A DNA stretch of 64,000 bases from Trogon surrucura (taxonomy: Eukaryota; Chordata; Aves; Trogoniformes; Trogonidae): contig CM036618.1 in the NCBI GenBank assembly GCA_020746105.1, positions 43,495,014 through 43,559,013 on the forward strand, written 5' to 3'. The notes under the pieces were generated by a model. The model saw only the letters and a list, made by a program, of their open reading frames with translations, was not told the DNA's origin and searched no databases. This document shows, in pieces, positions 1-13,668 of this stretch; the stretch's first letter is position 1, and every line of letters starts with the position of its first letter. Both the position numbers and the translations under genes were made by a program.

Positions 1-2499
1 CTGTATTCACCATCTGGGAGGTGATCTGGGAGGAAGCTGAATTTATACAGTGACATAACATTTCTCTTATTTGCTCTCTGTTCCTTTCCTAACACCCTAT
101 TGTCACTGAATTAAAGTATCCATATAACTATCTGTGTAATCCCAAGGATGAATTCCACTGCATTAACTGGCTGATCTGAATCCTATGAATACTGGATTTT
201 ATTCCTACTGTGTTTCACATTACGTTCACATTCACTAACTCCTCTTTGTCATTGTTGTGTCAAGCATTTGGTTGTGTGAGTCTTCTTCAATCCTCACAGC
301 TGTTTTTCATTTTTCCAAAATAACTTTATTTCATTGCAGACTTTAACTACTTCTGTTAATATTTTTTTTTTCTGTATCTGCTGTCAAGTTTTCATTGATT
401 CAAACAAATATTTCACTAAGATTCCATTCATAAATGCCTTATACTGCAAAATCTGATCTTTACCATATTTTTACTTGGTTCCCACCAAGTGCGGAGCAGA
501 ATTGATAAAATATATTAAAAGCAATGATTTTGAATGAAAAGGGAAGAATATTGTGCATAGGAAAAAAAACCAGACAGTTTAGATAAACACTATAATTAAT
601 CTACTAGGAATTGGCTAGGGTTATAGGGTTTGTAGAAATCTTACTATCGGAAATGCCTTTGGATTTTGATAGGTGCAAATATTCAAAATTCTGGATTTAA
701 ATTTTATTTAGACAGAAGACAAGTCTGTGATTCTGAAAGGTTATCTGATGGCAGCATTTCCTGCAGATTTTCAAAGCTAATGCAAGAACACTCTTGCCCA
801 AAATGCTAAAATCAGAGTCCCAGATATGACATTGGTTGAGTTCTGATTGAGAGGTAAAAGCATTATCTGCTGAATCAATAACATCATCCTTTTAATATAA
901 GTACATGATGAAGTAAATAAAAGTTTTGTTATTGACTTCAATTTGATTTCACTTCTAAATAGCTCTTGGAATCTTGTTATCCAGGTAGAAAAAGCTATCA
1001 CTGACCTTGTTCAGCATGCTAGATATTATGAAATTTCAGTGCAAGGTGATATGGCCTTTAATTTAAATTCAGTCACTGGATATAAAAAAAAAGCCAGACG
1101 TGTTGCATTGTTTAATATAAGTAGGATAAAAATGGGTAAACAAAATAATAAGGCAGAGCATAATGATATTTTTACAATCTCTCCTTGCCATTCATTGCTG
1201 CAAGCAGACCTTAGTCTTGAAATGTTTGTTAGTATCATTTAGTAATATATCATAGTGATAATAAATTATAATTATAATACATTTTTAACATTTCCTTAAT
1301 ATTTATGTCTCCTAATAATCAATATTTTTACAATTTCATTTCCAGTGTTAGCTCTGAGGATTTTAACAGAAACATCTCCTGCAACTTACAGATATGTAAG
1401 GAAACACATTGAATTGCTTTCGTAATGAAGATTTAGAGTCAGTGAGGATGAATCACTTAAGTGATCATAATTTATTTCTCATCAGTCTAAATCTCAGAGA
1501 GCGGAGTCGTGGCTAACGACAATCATTCTTGGATAGTTGCTCTGAGCACCCCTATGTTGCTTGTGAACATGACAAGTATTAAGTTTTTTATGAGAGATGC
1601 ATTGCATACATTGACATCTGAAGGCTTTTTTTCTATATCTAAAACCTTTGGTAAACATTTTGATCAAAAATCTCACATCTGATTCTAAACCACAAAACTG
1701 GTGTTGAAGATACTGCTTACTGTAAATTTTACCTACTTGTCATAGGCTTATACTAAGAAACTTACAGAAATTTACTCTGGATAATTTGATATACAGATTT
1801 CCTGGTTTATTTTAGGCTTTTTGTTTGTTTGTTTTCTATTTTTTTTATTTGTTATTTACCGCAGGTTTTTTTTTAATTCTTGGTTTTTATTAACTCCAGC
1901 GTTTTCCAAGACTTTTACCAATGGTGAGCATAATTTAAAAGTTACACCACCTTTGTATTCTATTTGTTCAAATGAGTTTCTGTGCTGTTTCTAAAAAGTT
2001 CTTATAATTAAAGAATTATTGCCTTTTCCTTTTTCATGCAGTTTGTCTAGAGTGTTTTGATTTGTTTTAAGTTTTACAAAGAAAAAAAAAGCTTAAAATA
2101 GATGATAGATTTATGTATGAGGCATTTAACTGTGAGGAAGTTCTTATCTCTTGAAATTCCTTCACTTAATGCTTTGTTTATAATACTGCTTTTAAGACTT
2201 GAACTTAACTGTGAAAGCCCTTCTCAACTTTTTTTCTTTTAAAGAGTGACCTTAAAAAATGGCCATGGCAAGTAGAAAAGAGTAAGACAATGTATTGCCG
2301 TTTGTATATACTAACAGAGTACCACAGAGTCCATATAACAGTTTTCTAGAACTCCAGGTTCTCTTATTTAAAAATTGAGACACTATTGTATATTTTTCCT
2401 TCTTAAATGAGTAAGAATTTGATTTGTTCTTATCTTCTGGTTATGTTGAAAAAGAAATTATTAGAATAACCTAGGAGATTTCAGCATCCTGTAAGAAAT
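1..2499. other. AT-rich unique DNA, no gene seen
   Basis: This stretch is A+T-rich with short poly-T and poly-A runs and no recognisable exon, RNA gene or mobile element. Its open frames (for example 943-1242 on plus and 777-1001 on minus) are short, have low-complexity composition, and do not resemble any protein family I know. It may be intergenic or intronic. Confidence 0.6.
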
Positions 2500-2725
<226 letters not shown>

Positions 2726-5700
2726 CCTTTCTGTGAGTATTTGTACAAAAGTACTCGTGCTTTCAGTAAGAAACTGTTAATTCACTGAAGTTTACAGACA
2801 CAGTTTCAAGTGATGGATAAACTTATCATTTATAGTGTATAATATTGCATAGGCCTTTAAAGGTTCTGAAAAGATTTCTTGGTTTGTCTATAATGCGACA
2901 CACTGGGTTTGAGGGGTTGGTAGCTTATAAGTATTTTAAGCACTGATAGAAATGATGCTTACCACTCTCACCTGCCCTCACTCCACCACTGTGCAGTGAA
3001 CCACACCAGAGAACCGATGGAGCTGAAAAATAACTGTTTCCTTCTGCTTTGTGAGTTTTCTCTTAGTTCTTTTCACCACTACAAAGTTATGCTGGCACAA
3101 GGGAGGATATAGCATTGAGACAGGACTGAGTAACTTAAGATGCTACTAGCAGCAGTAGCAGCTTTAAAAATATTGAACTTCAATTGAAGATTGTGCTTTT
3201 CACTGAGTGTCCTTCTATATGTTTCCTCTTTTATTTTACAGGATTAGTCAGTATTAGTCGGGTAATAGAGTGCAGTAAATTTTCCATTGTTTTCCACTGT
3301 AAATTACTCTCAAAGTTGTGTATTTGCTTTAAATTGATAATATTTGGATGAAAAGTTATTGGGAGAGATATTTGGTGGGAGTAAAATCAAGGACATGTTT
3401 CCAGCCCTGACATAGATGGAAGTGAGGGAAAAGGAAAAGCGTGATGGTGGGGGAAAGAGGCTTTGCAGCTGTGTAATCACAGCTGCATCACAGGATGCAG
3501 GAGACAGTACTGCTATCGAGTGCCAGTGGTGAACCTGACTGCCCTTAGCACACCTGCATCCCAGTATAATTAGTATAACATTCTTACTTTTAGAGAAGAA
3601 TTACACATTTTTAACTGTCTAAAAGGTGGGTGGTATAAATCATGCTGTGGAGGTGACACTACTTCTCCTGAGTTTAGACTAGGAAACTAACTTTTTGATG
3701 ATTACGTTGCATAGATACTCACAGATGAAGCATTTGCTAAAACCTAATTCACTGGGATCTTAGCACAAGGTAATGCTTGCATGGGGAATTAATTCTCTCA
3801 AATGAAACAATCGGTGGCTGTCCAGACAATGACAGGCATCTCCTTGCAAGGGTTCTTGCAGTACTGTCTTCAAATGGATCTGCTGAGACCCATTGACGTG
3901 CTTGGTCTTTTCAATCCACCTGGTATCGGTCCTGAGTGACACTTCCTTCATGTGCAAGTTACATTGCAACTGACTACTTCAAGCTGCAGACAAAACAGCT
4001 CCTAATTCTCTTAACTGTCTACAAAAGACTGCCCCATTGGACTTATCTATGTACAATATGATCAATTTTGCAGCAGAACCTCCTGAGAGTCTCTGAGTTA
4101 GCAAGTTTCTCCACCCAGGATGTTAATCAGCATATTTAAGCAGTGAAATTGGTCTAGGCACTGCAATGTTTCCCAGGGGAAATCTTCAGGGCAGTCTGAA
4201 ACTTCCACCAGGAGAGCTTCTGCACCAATTAGTCAAAACTTTAATTGAGAAGGTGTCTAGGAGTTCGGTCAATCACCGTCTCAAGTCAGTCTATTGTCTA
4301 AATTGCTCCATTATCTCCTCTACACAGATGTCTACATGGGGAGTTTCTGGATCACCCAAGGAGTTAATGACTTGAGTGCACTGGGTGTGCACACAGGCAC
4401 AGCCCTGTTACCCAGCTACACCACAATTATAACTATAGGACAAACCTATATTTCATACTTATTTTTATACTTAAGTGCTATCCTCTCACTGCAATTAAAA
4501 TCTAGGCAAGATGAAACTCAGCACCTCCGTAAATGTAGCGCTGCTTGAAGAGAAAGACTAACTTCTGACCATTTTTTTACTGAAATGATTTAAAATGCCT
4601 TTATTGGGTTCAGATTGTGTTCATATCAAATACAAAGTGAGTAAAAATAAAAATATTACCATGAACAAATTTAAAACGTGGCCTACCTTTTATAGGTAGG
4701 GTCTGACTGAACAATTAAGAAAAAGGCTTACACGTGCTTTTTCTTCTCTTAAGAACACTGAATATTGTGTGTGCAACTTACCAAGCTGAATGTTAATGCA
4801 CACTATTGCTGCTGTCTTACTGTAATGTCTAAAGTCATCAAGTGTTCACTCAGTGAAACTACATTCAGCCAGTGTAAAAGTGACAAGATTTTATAATGCT
4901 GTTCTAATGAACTAATTCTGGTCCTTTCTTTATTTACATTTAGGTTTTTTGTACGTCATGGTAAATAAAAGCCACTTTTTCTTTCTTTCTTTTTTTTTTT
5001 AATTGTATAAAAGTCACTTTACACTTATTCAGAAGGAAAGAAGAACATTGTTGTTACTTGATAGATTTTTTTAGAAGGTTTTTTGTGTTTGGTTGTTCTA
5101 CTTTCCAAATGTAAAGATCTTACTTAAAATCAAGAAGTCTGAAAATAACTATAATATTAAAAAACTAAAAGCTTGACATATTCTTAATCTACATACTCAT
5201 AGAAGTAATTAACCTCTATCTTTTTTTTGCCTCTTGCACAGACAGTCTGTGTTGTGGCACTGGCTGAGGCAGCGTGACTACACACAACTTATGTTGAAGG
5301 TAACTTCTGTTAATTTTATACCCCCATTCACCTGTCAGAACAGCCAAGGTCAGACAGGGATGCAGTTCTAGAGTAGAACTGAAACAGACCACCAGCTAAT
5401 TACAGCTAGGTGTATCCAAGAAGGAAGAGGAGAGGAACAGAGACAGATATATCCTGTGAAGGTAATGTCCCTTGGACATGCTTTTGGGATATGGCATCTG
5501 GTTCTCTCAGTCAATGGGATGTTGTTACGCACAATCTGTAACTGAATGCTATGAATTTATGACTCTTGTAGTTTTGTATTTTGCATCTAGCTTATAAAGC
5601 ATCAGCACCCATGTTAAGAAGTAAGAAAAAAAAAACCAGCCAACAAGACAAGTCTCCCCACTGTTAAATCACTGCCTCACAGCTGTTGAAGTGCTTTACC

Positions 5701-7662
5701 TACATCTTGGCAGTTACTACAAATACATGATCTGGCACTTGAGAGCTCCTAAATCACTTTAGCAGCTGTTTTTAACAGGTACTTCTGAAAGAAAAGCATC
5801 TTAACTGAGGTGTTGTTAATGCAGGTTTCATAATCTCACGGCCCTATCCCTCCCTGCAGAATATCAGCAATTTCCACTGATTTAATAGAGGCAGTTTATG
5901 TCCTGCAGGGAAGAAAAAGACCCTGGGAGCATTAACTAAAACAGCTTTAACATGGAAGACTGTAACTGAGGTCATCTTAATTCAGCTGCTTTACACCGTG
6001 CTGGCCTTAAAGGAACTAATTTGAGACCTATGACCTTAATGGAGGGATTTCTCAATTGGCATGCTGTTAACTGATCCAAACTCTAGCTGAGATAGCCTTA
6101 GGAGCTTTATATGAGCATACGACCATACTATAGTAAATGTTAAATTCTTTTGGCTTCAGTAGAATCAGATATTCATACAAAACTTCTCTAAGCAAGCATT
6201 TTTAATTGAGCAAGGTTTCAACTTCCAGGGATTTAGTAAGTTTCTGAGTGGAAGGAAGAAAGTAATAATGAATTCTGATATAAGTGGATTAAAATATCAA
6301 ATTACAAATCTTTCCTGTGACACAAATATAATTATGAAAAATCAATGGCCGTGTTTATCTTATTGAACAGGAGAGAATCAGAGATTGACCCCTGGGTCCA
6401 ATGCCCAAAAAAGCATCTAATATGTGCCCCAAAGATTTGGAAGTGGTTTTGAAAATCCAAATCAAAGCCAGGGATACAGTTAACAATTAAGTGTACAGAT
6501 GATCAGAGCTTGTGTTCAGGACTCAGGCTTCCCCATATTATTTTCCCTTATTAACCATAAGAGGTAGCCAGAACTGCAGGATTTATGCATGCTGAAGAAG
6601 AATTGTTTCCAGGTGTCAAATGACCTAATCGAAGCAAATAGTTCCTGAAAATAAAATCTGATAACACAAAAGGATATTTTAGAGGGTAGACTAAGTTACT
6701 GTCTTGGTTAACTAAGAGAACAACACTTTTCAACATCTCATTCCTCATCCGTCTCCTTCACCTATCTGAATCAGGAGTCTAGATATGATCTGACTCTTGG
6801 TGAGACTGGTTTCTCCTCTGACAAAGAGAGTGGTAGTTTGAAGCACTCATGTCCCTCTGGGGACAAAACCTTTATCCCAAGATCTGCCCTGAGACCACAC
6901 TTACCGACTAACATCAAAACAATTATGTAGATCTTTAAGTCAAGTTACAAGTTTTAAAGGCAGTTTACCTTCAATCTTTTGTAATTAGCCCAAGTTTTAC
7001 ATCTCCAGCTGTCAGTGAGGGTAGGATGATTATAGATATGTATTAAGGTTTCTCAGCCTGAATCTACCAGTTCAGTACGTCATGGCTGAGCGGTTAACAC
7101 AGGACAGATGAGTGGGCTTCAGCTTATTCCTGGGGAAGGCAGTACTACCTGATAGACAAATCCCAGGGCTGGAGAAGTCAGTATGGAGAGTCAGTGTCAC
7201 AGGCAACAAGAAAGAGTTATGACTCTCTCGGATCTTGACTTCCTGAGAGAGTTTCTGATGTGTTTTCTCTCCTCTCATTGACAACTGAGTCTAAGAACTT
7301 AATCTAGCCATAGTAATTCACTAATCTATTTTTTAAAAGAGTTGTAACAGGGAAAGGGACAATTGTAAAACACAGGAACTAGACCTTATATAAGAAATGT
7401 TTTAAAGTACTCATGCAAAATATGTTCTCCCAGTATGTGTGCACGAAATGCCAAGCAGACCCATGCAGCTCAGGAATCTATCCACATGTAATCCTGACTT
7501 CTATCTGCACATCAGGCATTCAGCATTTAAACACATGGACAGTTAAAAACACTTGGACTTTATTGCATTGTTACAGATGTTATACAATTTAACACTTGGC
7601 AATATCTAAACAGAACATCAGCCCGTATGATCCCTGAAAGAGGACACTTGTAATGGAATTTC
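2726..7662. other. AT-rich unique DNA, no gene seen
   Basis: I see no exon, RNA gene or transposable element here. Short open frames (for example 3760-3969, 4166-4548, 6551-6748 and 7072-7284) are at the length expected by chance in A+T-rich DNA. The block at 5820-6110 has a more even base composition than its surroundings and is noted separately as a possible regulatory element. Confidence 0.55.
5820..6110. promoter_or_regulatory. Possible conserved non-coding element (speculative)
   Basis: This block has balanced composition, no homopolymers and no open frame. It contains several TAAT/ATTA homeodomain-like cores and a TGACCTTA nuclear-receptor-like half site near 6030. That texture is typical of distal enhancers in avian gene deserts. 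Conservation cannot be seen from one sequence, so this is only a candidate. Confidence 0.15.
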
Positions 7663-7745
7663 ATATCACAGTATCACAGTATGCTAGGGATTGGAAGGGA
7701 CCTCAAAAGATCATCTAGTCCAATCCCCTGCCAGAGCAGGAACAC

Positions 7746-8705
7746 CTAGATGATGTTACACAGGAACGTGTCCAGGAGGGTCTTGAATATCTCCAGAGAA
7801 GGAGACTCCACAGCCTCTCTGGGCAGCCTGTTCCAGGGCTCCGTCACCCTCACTGAGAAGAAGTTTCTTCTCGAGTTTAAGCGGAACCTCTTATATTCCG
7901 GTTTCAGCCCATTACCCCTTGTCCTATCAGTGGTTGTCACCAAGAAGAGCCTGGCTCCATCCTCGTGACACTCACCCTTGATATATTTGTAAACATTAAT
8001 GAGGTCATCCCTCAGTCTCCTCTTCTCCAAACCAAAGAGCCCCAGCTCCCTCAGCCTTTCCTCGTAAGGGAGGTGCTCCACTCCCTTAATCATCCTAGTT
8101 GCCCTGTGCTGGACTCTCTCCAGCAGTTCTCTGTCTTTCTTGAACTGAGGGGCCCAGAACTGGACACAGTATTCCAGATGGGGTCTCACCAGGGCAGAGT
8201 AGAGGGGAAGGAGAACCTCTCTCGACCTACTAACCACCCCCCTTCTAATACACCCCAGGATGCCATTGGCCTTCCTGGCCACAAGGGCACAGTGCTGGCT
8301 CATGGTCATCCTGCTGTCCACCAAGACTCCCAGGTCCCTTTCCCCTACACTGCTCTCTAATAAGTCATTCCCCAACTTATACTGGAACCTGGGGTTGTTC
8401 CTACCCAGATGTAGGACCCTACAATTTCCCTTGTTGTATTTCATCAAGTTATTCCCTGCCCGACTCTCCAGCCTGTCCAGGTCTCGCTGAATGGCAGCAC
8501 AGCCTTCTGGTGTGTCAGCCACTCCTCCCAGCTTGGTGTCATCAGCAAACTTGCTGATAGTACACTCAATTCCCTCATCTAAATCATTGATGAATATGTT
8601 GGATAATATTGGCCCCAGTACTGACCCTTGAGGCACTCCACTAGATACAGGTCTCCAACCAGACTCCGCCCCACTGACTACGAGTCTCTGGCTTCTTTCC
8701 TTCAG
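7746..8705 (-). pseudogene. CR1 ORF2 reverse transcriptase C-terminal half and C-terminal domain
   Basis: In frame with the upstream RT segment but beyond a TAG stop, this 296-plus codon stretch begins before the motif PQGSVLGP. It carries the catalytic FADDTKL box about 30 residues later and the LGVLVD motif, followed by the C-terminal region that includes [13 protein letters not shown] and ends in [11 protein letters not shown]. The natural ORF2 stop codon is at 7746-7748. The longest uninterrupted piece has no proper ATG start; its first codon in the PQGS frame is GTG for Val. It is an internal fragment, not a gene. Confidence 0.95.
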
Positions 8706-9179
8706 CTAGTCCACAGTCCACCTCACTACCCGATTGTCCAGCCCACACTTCCTCAGTCTGGCTGTGAGGATGCTGTGGGAGACTGTGCCAAATGCTTTAC
8801 TGAAGTCAAGGTAGACCACATCCACTGCTCTGCCATCATCCATGTACCTCGTTATTTCCTCATAAAAGGCTATGAGCTTGGTCAGGCACGACTTCCCCTT
8901 GGTAAAACCATGTTGACTGCCCCTAATAACCCTCTTACCCTTGATATGCCTTGTGATGGCACCAAGGATAAGTCGTTCCATCACTTTCCCAGGGATGGAG
9001 GTAAGGCTGACCGGTCTGTAATTACCCAGGTCCTCCTTCTTGCCCTTTTTGAAGACTGGAGTGGCATTTGCTTTCCTCCAGTTCTCAGGCACCTCTCCCA
9101 TCTCCCAAGCCTTGGCAAAGATGATGGAGAGTGGTCTAGCAATGACTTCCGCCAGCTCCCTCAGCACCCGTGGGCGCAT
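8706..9179 (-). pseudogene. CR1 ORF2 reverse transcriptase, N-terminal half
   Basis: This encodes reverse transcriptase motifs 0 to A. NYRPVSLTS lies at about residues 53-61, QHGFTKGKSC at 89-98, and YLDFSKAF, with the first catalytic Asp, at 123-130. The frame is shifted relative to the linker segment before it, and it ends in a TAG at 8706-8708 where CR1 proteins usually have Trp. The next segment continues in the same frame after that stop. The catalytic residue is preserved, but the three lesions prevent a full ORF2 product. Confidence 0.93.
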
Positions 9180-9737
9180 GCCGTCTGGACCATGGATTTA
9201 TGGATGTCCAGATTGCTTAATTGGTCTCTAACCCAGTCCTCATTGACTAAGGCAAACTCCTCCATTAACTTGACATTGTCTGGGGTCTCAGGGGAACAGG
9301 GCTTCTCAGGACAGCCTCCGGCAGAGTAGACAGAGACAAAGAAGGCATTCAGTAACTCTGCCTTCTCTGTATCTTCTGTCACCAAGGCACCCACCCCATT
9401 CATCAGTGGGCCTACATTGCCTCTGGTGTTAGTTTTACCTGCCATGTATTTGAAAAAGCTCTTTCTGCTGTCCTTGACCCCTCTCTCCAGGTTTAATTCT
9501 AAGGAGGTCTTAACTATCCTAGCCGCTTTCCTACATCCTGTAACAGCAGCCTTATATTCTTCCCAAGTGGCCAGCCCTTCCTTCCATGACCCATAAACTC
9601 TCCTCTTCCACTTGAGCATACCCAGCAGTTTCCTATTTAGCCACACAGGTCTCCTGGCTCCCTTCCTTGACTTCCTCCATGTCGGGATGCTCTGATCTTG
9701 AGCTTTGAAGAAGCAGTCCCTGAATGCCAACCAACTA
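9161..9737 (-). pseudogene. CR1 ORF2 endonuclease-RT linker fragment
   Basis: This is the same reading frame as the endonuclease segment, after the TGA. It encodes the basic linker region typical of CR1 ORF2 (PVWLNRKLL, YMAGKTNTRGNVGPL, TEDTEKAELLNAFFVSVY) that lies before the reverse transcriptase. Around HKSM, near the minus-strand end, the reading frame changes. The following RT sequence continues in another frame that overlaps this one at 9161-9179, so a small deletion lies near 9179-9195. The segment has no independent function. Confidence 0.9.
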
Positions 9738-9739
9738 TC

Positions 9740-10350
9740 TCAGGCCACTTTACCTTCAAGCAACCTTGCCCATGGGATTTCCCCTAGCAATTGCTTGAAA
9801 AGGTCAAAGTTTGCCCTGCTAAAGTCCAGGGTTGCAATGCTACTTGCTATTCTGGTCCTACCACACAAGATCCTGAACTCCACCATTTCATGGTCACTGT
9901 AACCAAGGCAGCCCTCAACCTTTATTGCTTCTACCAGACCATCCTTGTTAGTGAGGATGAGATCCAGCAGTGCACCTCTCCTAGTTGGCTCATCTACCAT
10001 TTGCATGAGGAAGTTATCGTCAAAGCACTGGAGGAACCTCCTGGGCTGTGGCTGGCTGGCTGAATTGTCCTTCCAGCAAACATCAGGGAAGTTAAAATCC
10101 CCCATGACAACCAGGGCCTGTGACTGTGAGACCACTCTCAGCTGCCTGTAGAAGGCTTCGTCAACTTCCTCACCCTGATCTGGTGGCCTGTAATAGACAC
10201 CCACAACAGTATCGCTGCTGCCAGCCTGCCCCTTAATTCTGACCCGTCGACTTTCAACTCGCTCATCATATGTCCCTGGACAGTACTCAGTACATTGTAG
10301 CTGCTCTCTCACATAAAGAGCAACTCCACCACCACACCTGGCTGGCCTGT
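9740..10350 (-). pseudogene. CR1 ORF2 endonuclease domain fragment
   Basis: This open segment encodes the C-terminal two thirds of an APE-type endonuclease, which in CR1 nicks the target DNA to prime reverse transcription. Counted from the Met whose codon begins at 10312 on the minus strand, the family signatures VGVYYRPP (about residues 38-44), VMGDFN (69-74) and YSDHEM (138-143) are all present, with the catalytic Asp/Asn of GDFN and the Asp-His of SDH retained. Homology continues upstream of that Met to about 10350 without another start. The frame ends in a TGA at 9740-9742 and resumes at once in the same frame. The TGA may be a decayed CGA codon (inference from CpG loss). Confidence 0.9.
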
Positions 10351-13179
10351 CAGGTTTAAGACTGAAACAAAAGAGAACAAATATGAAGTTCTGATTTCAC
10401 TTCCCATGCAAAAATGTAATAATTTATTTTTTCCATTTGATCAAGATTGCTGCTCTTAAAATTGTGAATTAGATTTTGCATCAAGGTTTACATTTTTGTT
10501 CTCATGACTGCGCTTTGTGGTTTTAATGTGATTTTGTACTGCTGAGTGTGACTGTTTATAACAGACAGAGGGGCTGGATGTTCACCTTCAAAGTGCCCTT
10601 CATTTACAACACTCTCTTTGCAGAAATTACGCTTTCAGTGTTACAAATGTGAAGGTTGTGCCATTGCTGTTACATCATATTCTCTCAGAAGGATTTTTTT
10701 TTCTGTCTAATTTTCTTATTCTGTATTGTTTCAGTTAATCTCTGATTCTGGTTTAAAATTATACTTGCATTATGAAAATTTTCTTCTTAGAGCATTTCTT
10801 ATTCCTCCAACACATGTGAATACATTTGTTTTACAATAACTGTTAAGAAAAATTCTGAATCATGCACATGGATATTACACAGAACTTCACAAGAGTTTTG
10901 AGAAATGAGTGGTTAGCCTGCAGCTCTCATTATGTGTCTCATGACATTATTTTCCACCATAAGGTCTTAAAATGTTTATGGTAATGATCAACATTGTACA
11001 GGGCTGCTCATGCATCTGTTAATTTATCTTTATGCATTTGCCTATTTGGGAATACAATGGAAAACGGTATTCCCTTACTTGAGGTTATATTTATGCTTCA
11101 GACTTCTGTCAGAATAACCATGTCAGTTGAGACTGATTTAGCTGTAGCAGAAAAAAGTTATCATGGAGACTGTAGTGACAGAACTGTATTTTTTATTGGC
11201 TCTCTGTGAGAAAGGTATGCTTTGCCAGACATAATAAAGATATGTGACCATACTAAGAGAGCTTTATTGACATGATGTAATAGCGTAACTGCATTTAGAA
11301 AGTACAATTACACTAAACATAGCCAGAGTAATAACAGAGGTGAACACTGTTTTGGGGAGTTTTGATGTTTGTTGGGTTTTTTTGAACAGCAACTTCAAAG
11401 AACCTTTTCAATGACACAAAAATCCATGGCAAACTTTTTAATGTTTCTGCATTTCCCTGCAATATCAGGTGAATAGAAGACTGATAAGAAAAGGAGCCAA
11501 GCAAAAGCTGGCTTCTGAAGTAAATGCTTTAGCATGGGAAAACGATTACAGCAAATAACTTGTCTGATCCACCTATGTTGTATATGCTCTTTCCAAATTT
11601 TATTGTAAACAAGACGACATACAACCCTACAACATGATGTTGTTTCCAAGAGTGAATTTTTCACTAGCATTTATGATCTCACAGTGATCTTAATCAAACA
11701 CAGTTTTCTTGGATTTTTATCCATATTTGAGAATCCAACACCAATCAGGTGAGTGATCAGTTTACCTCAAAAATATAGGTAATGCACTTTAGGTGTTGGA
11801 ATTCCCGTATTAACAAGCTTTTATCCAACTCCTGTTCTGTTATTGTGATGGTTAAAATCTCATGGCAGGTAACTCTAGCAAGGGGTTATCCATCTGAGAT
11901 GCTGTGCTGGAGAAGGTCTGTGACTCACAAGCCTCAAATATGTTCCTCTAGAAAAGTTATAAAGGGGTTCTTATCCAACAAGGATGAGATTCTGTTGATG
12001 AGTAAATTGTACACATTAGGGAGAAAACTATTGAGTTTAGGTAGAGTTGGACACACAGGAAAACTTGTTTCTTTAATGGACTTTTTAGAAAGGTTAAAAA
12101 AACGCCCAGCATAAACCCCTCCACAAAACTGATAGAGGAATGGACCTAAACCAACTTAAATGTGAGAAATAAACTCAATATCTACTCTATTTTTGAAGAA
12201 AGGTTACATAAAAAAAATAAATATCAGACCTGAATACGAAAAATATTCTGCTAGTCATACAAGGAATATTATTTTTAAAAAACTTATTTTGTGTTGATTA
12301 AAAAATCCAGGCACCCTAGTACTTTGTAGAAAATTGCTTCTTTATTGTCAGATTTTTAACAGACCTTATATCAGATGTCTTTACACTTTTATTAGTTTAC
12401 ATATTTTCCACTGGGACTCACGATAATACATTCCTGGTGAGATATAACACTTCAGACTCCCAAGTTCCATCTCTTTTCTTATTCTGGTGCTTACTTTCCT
12501 CTTTTTTTTTTATCATTTTGAATAACTTATGTATGCACATATTTTGTCATTATGTCATACTCTTCTTCTGGTTATGAGATAAAACTTTCAAGATCAACTG
12601 TGATTGTAAGTCTAGGTATTCTGGCACTTGTTTGCTTTCTTTTTATTAAACTGATGAATGCTTTTATACTTCATATTTGCCTTGGGGCTATTGAAAAAGT
12701 AAAAAAAGCTATTATGTTACCGACTTACAGTATATTCTCTAGTATCAGCAGGTGCCTAAGAATTTACCATAATTTTCATCTAGCTAATCTTTGCTTTCGT
12801 TAGTTTTTTCTTTAATTTACTATGGCTTACAATTAGGACATTATCCTTTACATTTTTGTTTATCATAAAGAATTTATGTCTATCTTTTATTTTTTAATCA
12901 GTTTTGAAAATATAAAACAGTGACAATCATGGATTTATTGCCTTTAGGTTTTTAAAGCTCATATTTCGGCTTTCAAAATTACCGTAAATAGAGAAATGCA
13001 AGTCAACTCAAGTTTTTCTTTATGACTGTTGAGGTGGACAATTTCTATAACTCTTTTAACTGTGTTATACAACTGGGATAAAGATTGCTTTAAGGTATCT
13101 TTTGTGTCTCAGCTAATATACACTTCCTGAAAGAAAACTGGATTACTCACCAGCAGAGGGAAGGATCCTCAATGTTTCC

Positions 13180-13216
13180 TTCTTTTTTTTCCCTTTTTTT
13201 TTTTTTTTTTTCCCCC
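13180..13216 (+). repeat. Poly-pyrimidine (T/C) tract ending in CCCCCAG
   Basis: A run of almost only T with short C blocks ends in TCCCCCAG, which looks like a strong 3' splice acceptor. The sequence after it has a 106-codon open frame at 13272-13592, but no known protein and no donor site that I can connect with it. I call it a simple repeat, and its use as a splice site is unsupported. Confidence 0.6.
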
Positions 13217-13668
13217 AGAACAGCACTCTACATCATTTAAATTGATAAAATCTTAGAAAGGCTCAGATGCTGTGGCTTCACCCAATTGTTTTCATTATCA
13301 ACAAGAACTTAAAGCAAACAAAACTTCAGGAACTTCCATATGGAAGATCTTCCATTCTTTGACATTCTTACTACTCATCACAAAGTTTCTTTTAATCTTC
13401 TTTATTGTCTGCTGTCCCTCAAAACAGCAGGTGCTGAAGTCTATCATACAGAAAAATTCTTCCCAACAAAAATGCAAAGAAATTAGCAGACCTTATTTAT
13501 ATAAGTGCTCAAAGTCAGGCTTAACCCACCCAACAGATAGAGCTGTACATTTTCCTTGTGTGGCATTCAGGGAGGTAAAGAAGGGTACGTGATTTCCCTT
13601 GCACAGGTTGTGGTAGCATAGAGTCACCCAGAAGGGAAGGTCTTGTGGGAAGACCCACTGCACTGCTG

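Larger units (their letters stand above)
7663..10370 (-). mobile_element. CR1 LINE, 5'-truncated, about 2.7 kb
   Basis: Read on the minus strand this is the 3' part of a chicken-repeat-1 (CR1) non-LTR retrotransposon. It covers most of the endonuclease, the linker, the reverse transcriptase, the C-terminal domain, and a short 3' UTR. The 3' end has two ACTGTGAT-like octamers (7663-7680), the usual CR1 tail form. Full-length CR1 is about 4.5 kb, so ORF1 and the N-terminal part of the endonuclease are missing, as expected from incomplete reverse transcription. The coding part is broken by a TGA at 9740-9742, a one-base-type frameshift around 9179-9195, and a TAG at 8706-8708. So few lesions suggest a fairly recent insertion. 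The G+C content is much higher than the flanks. The 5' boundary is approximate (10360-10375). The subfamily was not determined. Confidence 0.95.

Noticed and set aside
8628-9329. 233-codon plus-strand open frame
   Set aside because: It is the antisense shadow of the CR1 reverse transcriptase.
13180-13592. Pyrimidine tract plus CAG followed by an open frame, considered as a splice acceptor and exon
   Set aside because: The frame matches no known protein and no partner exon or donor site could be identified.
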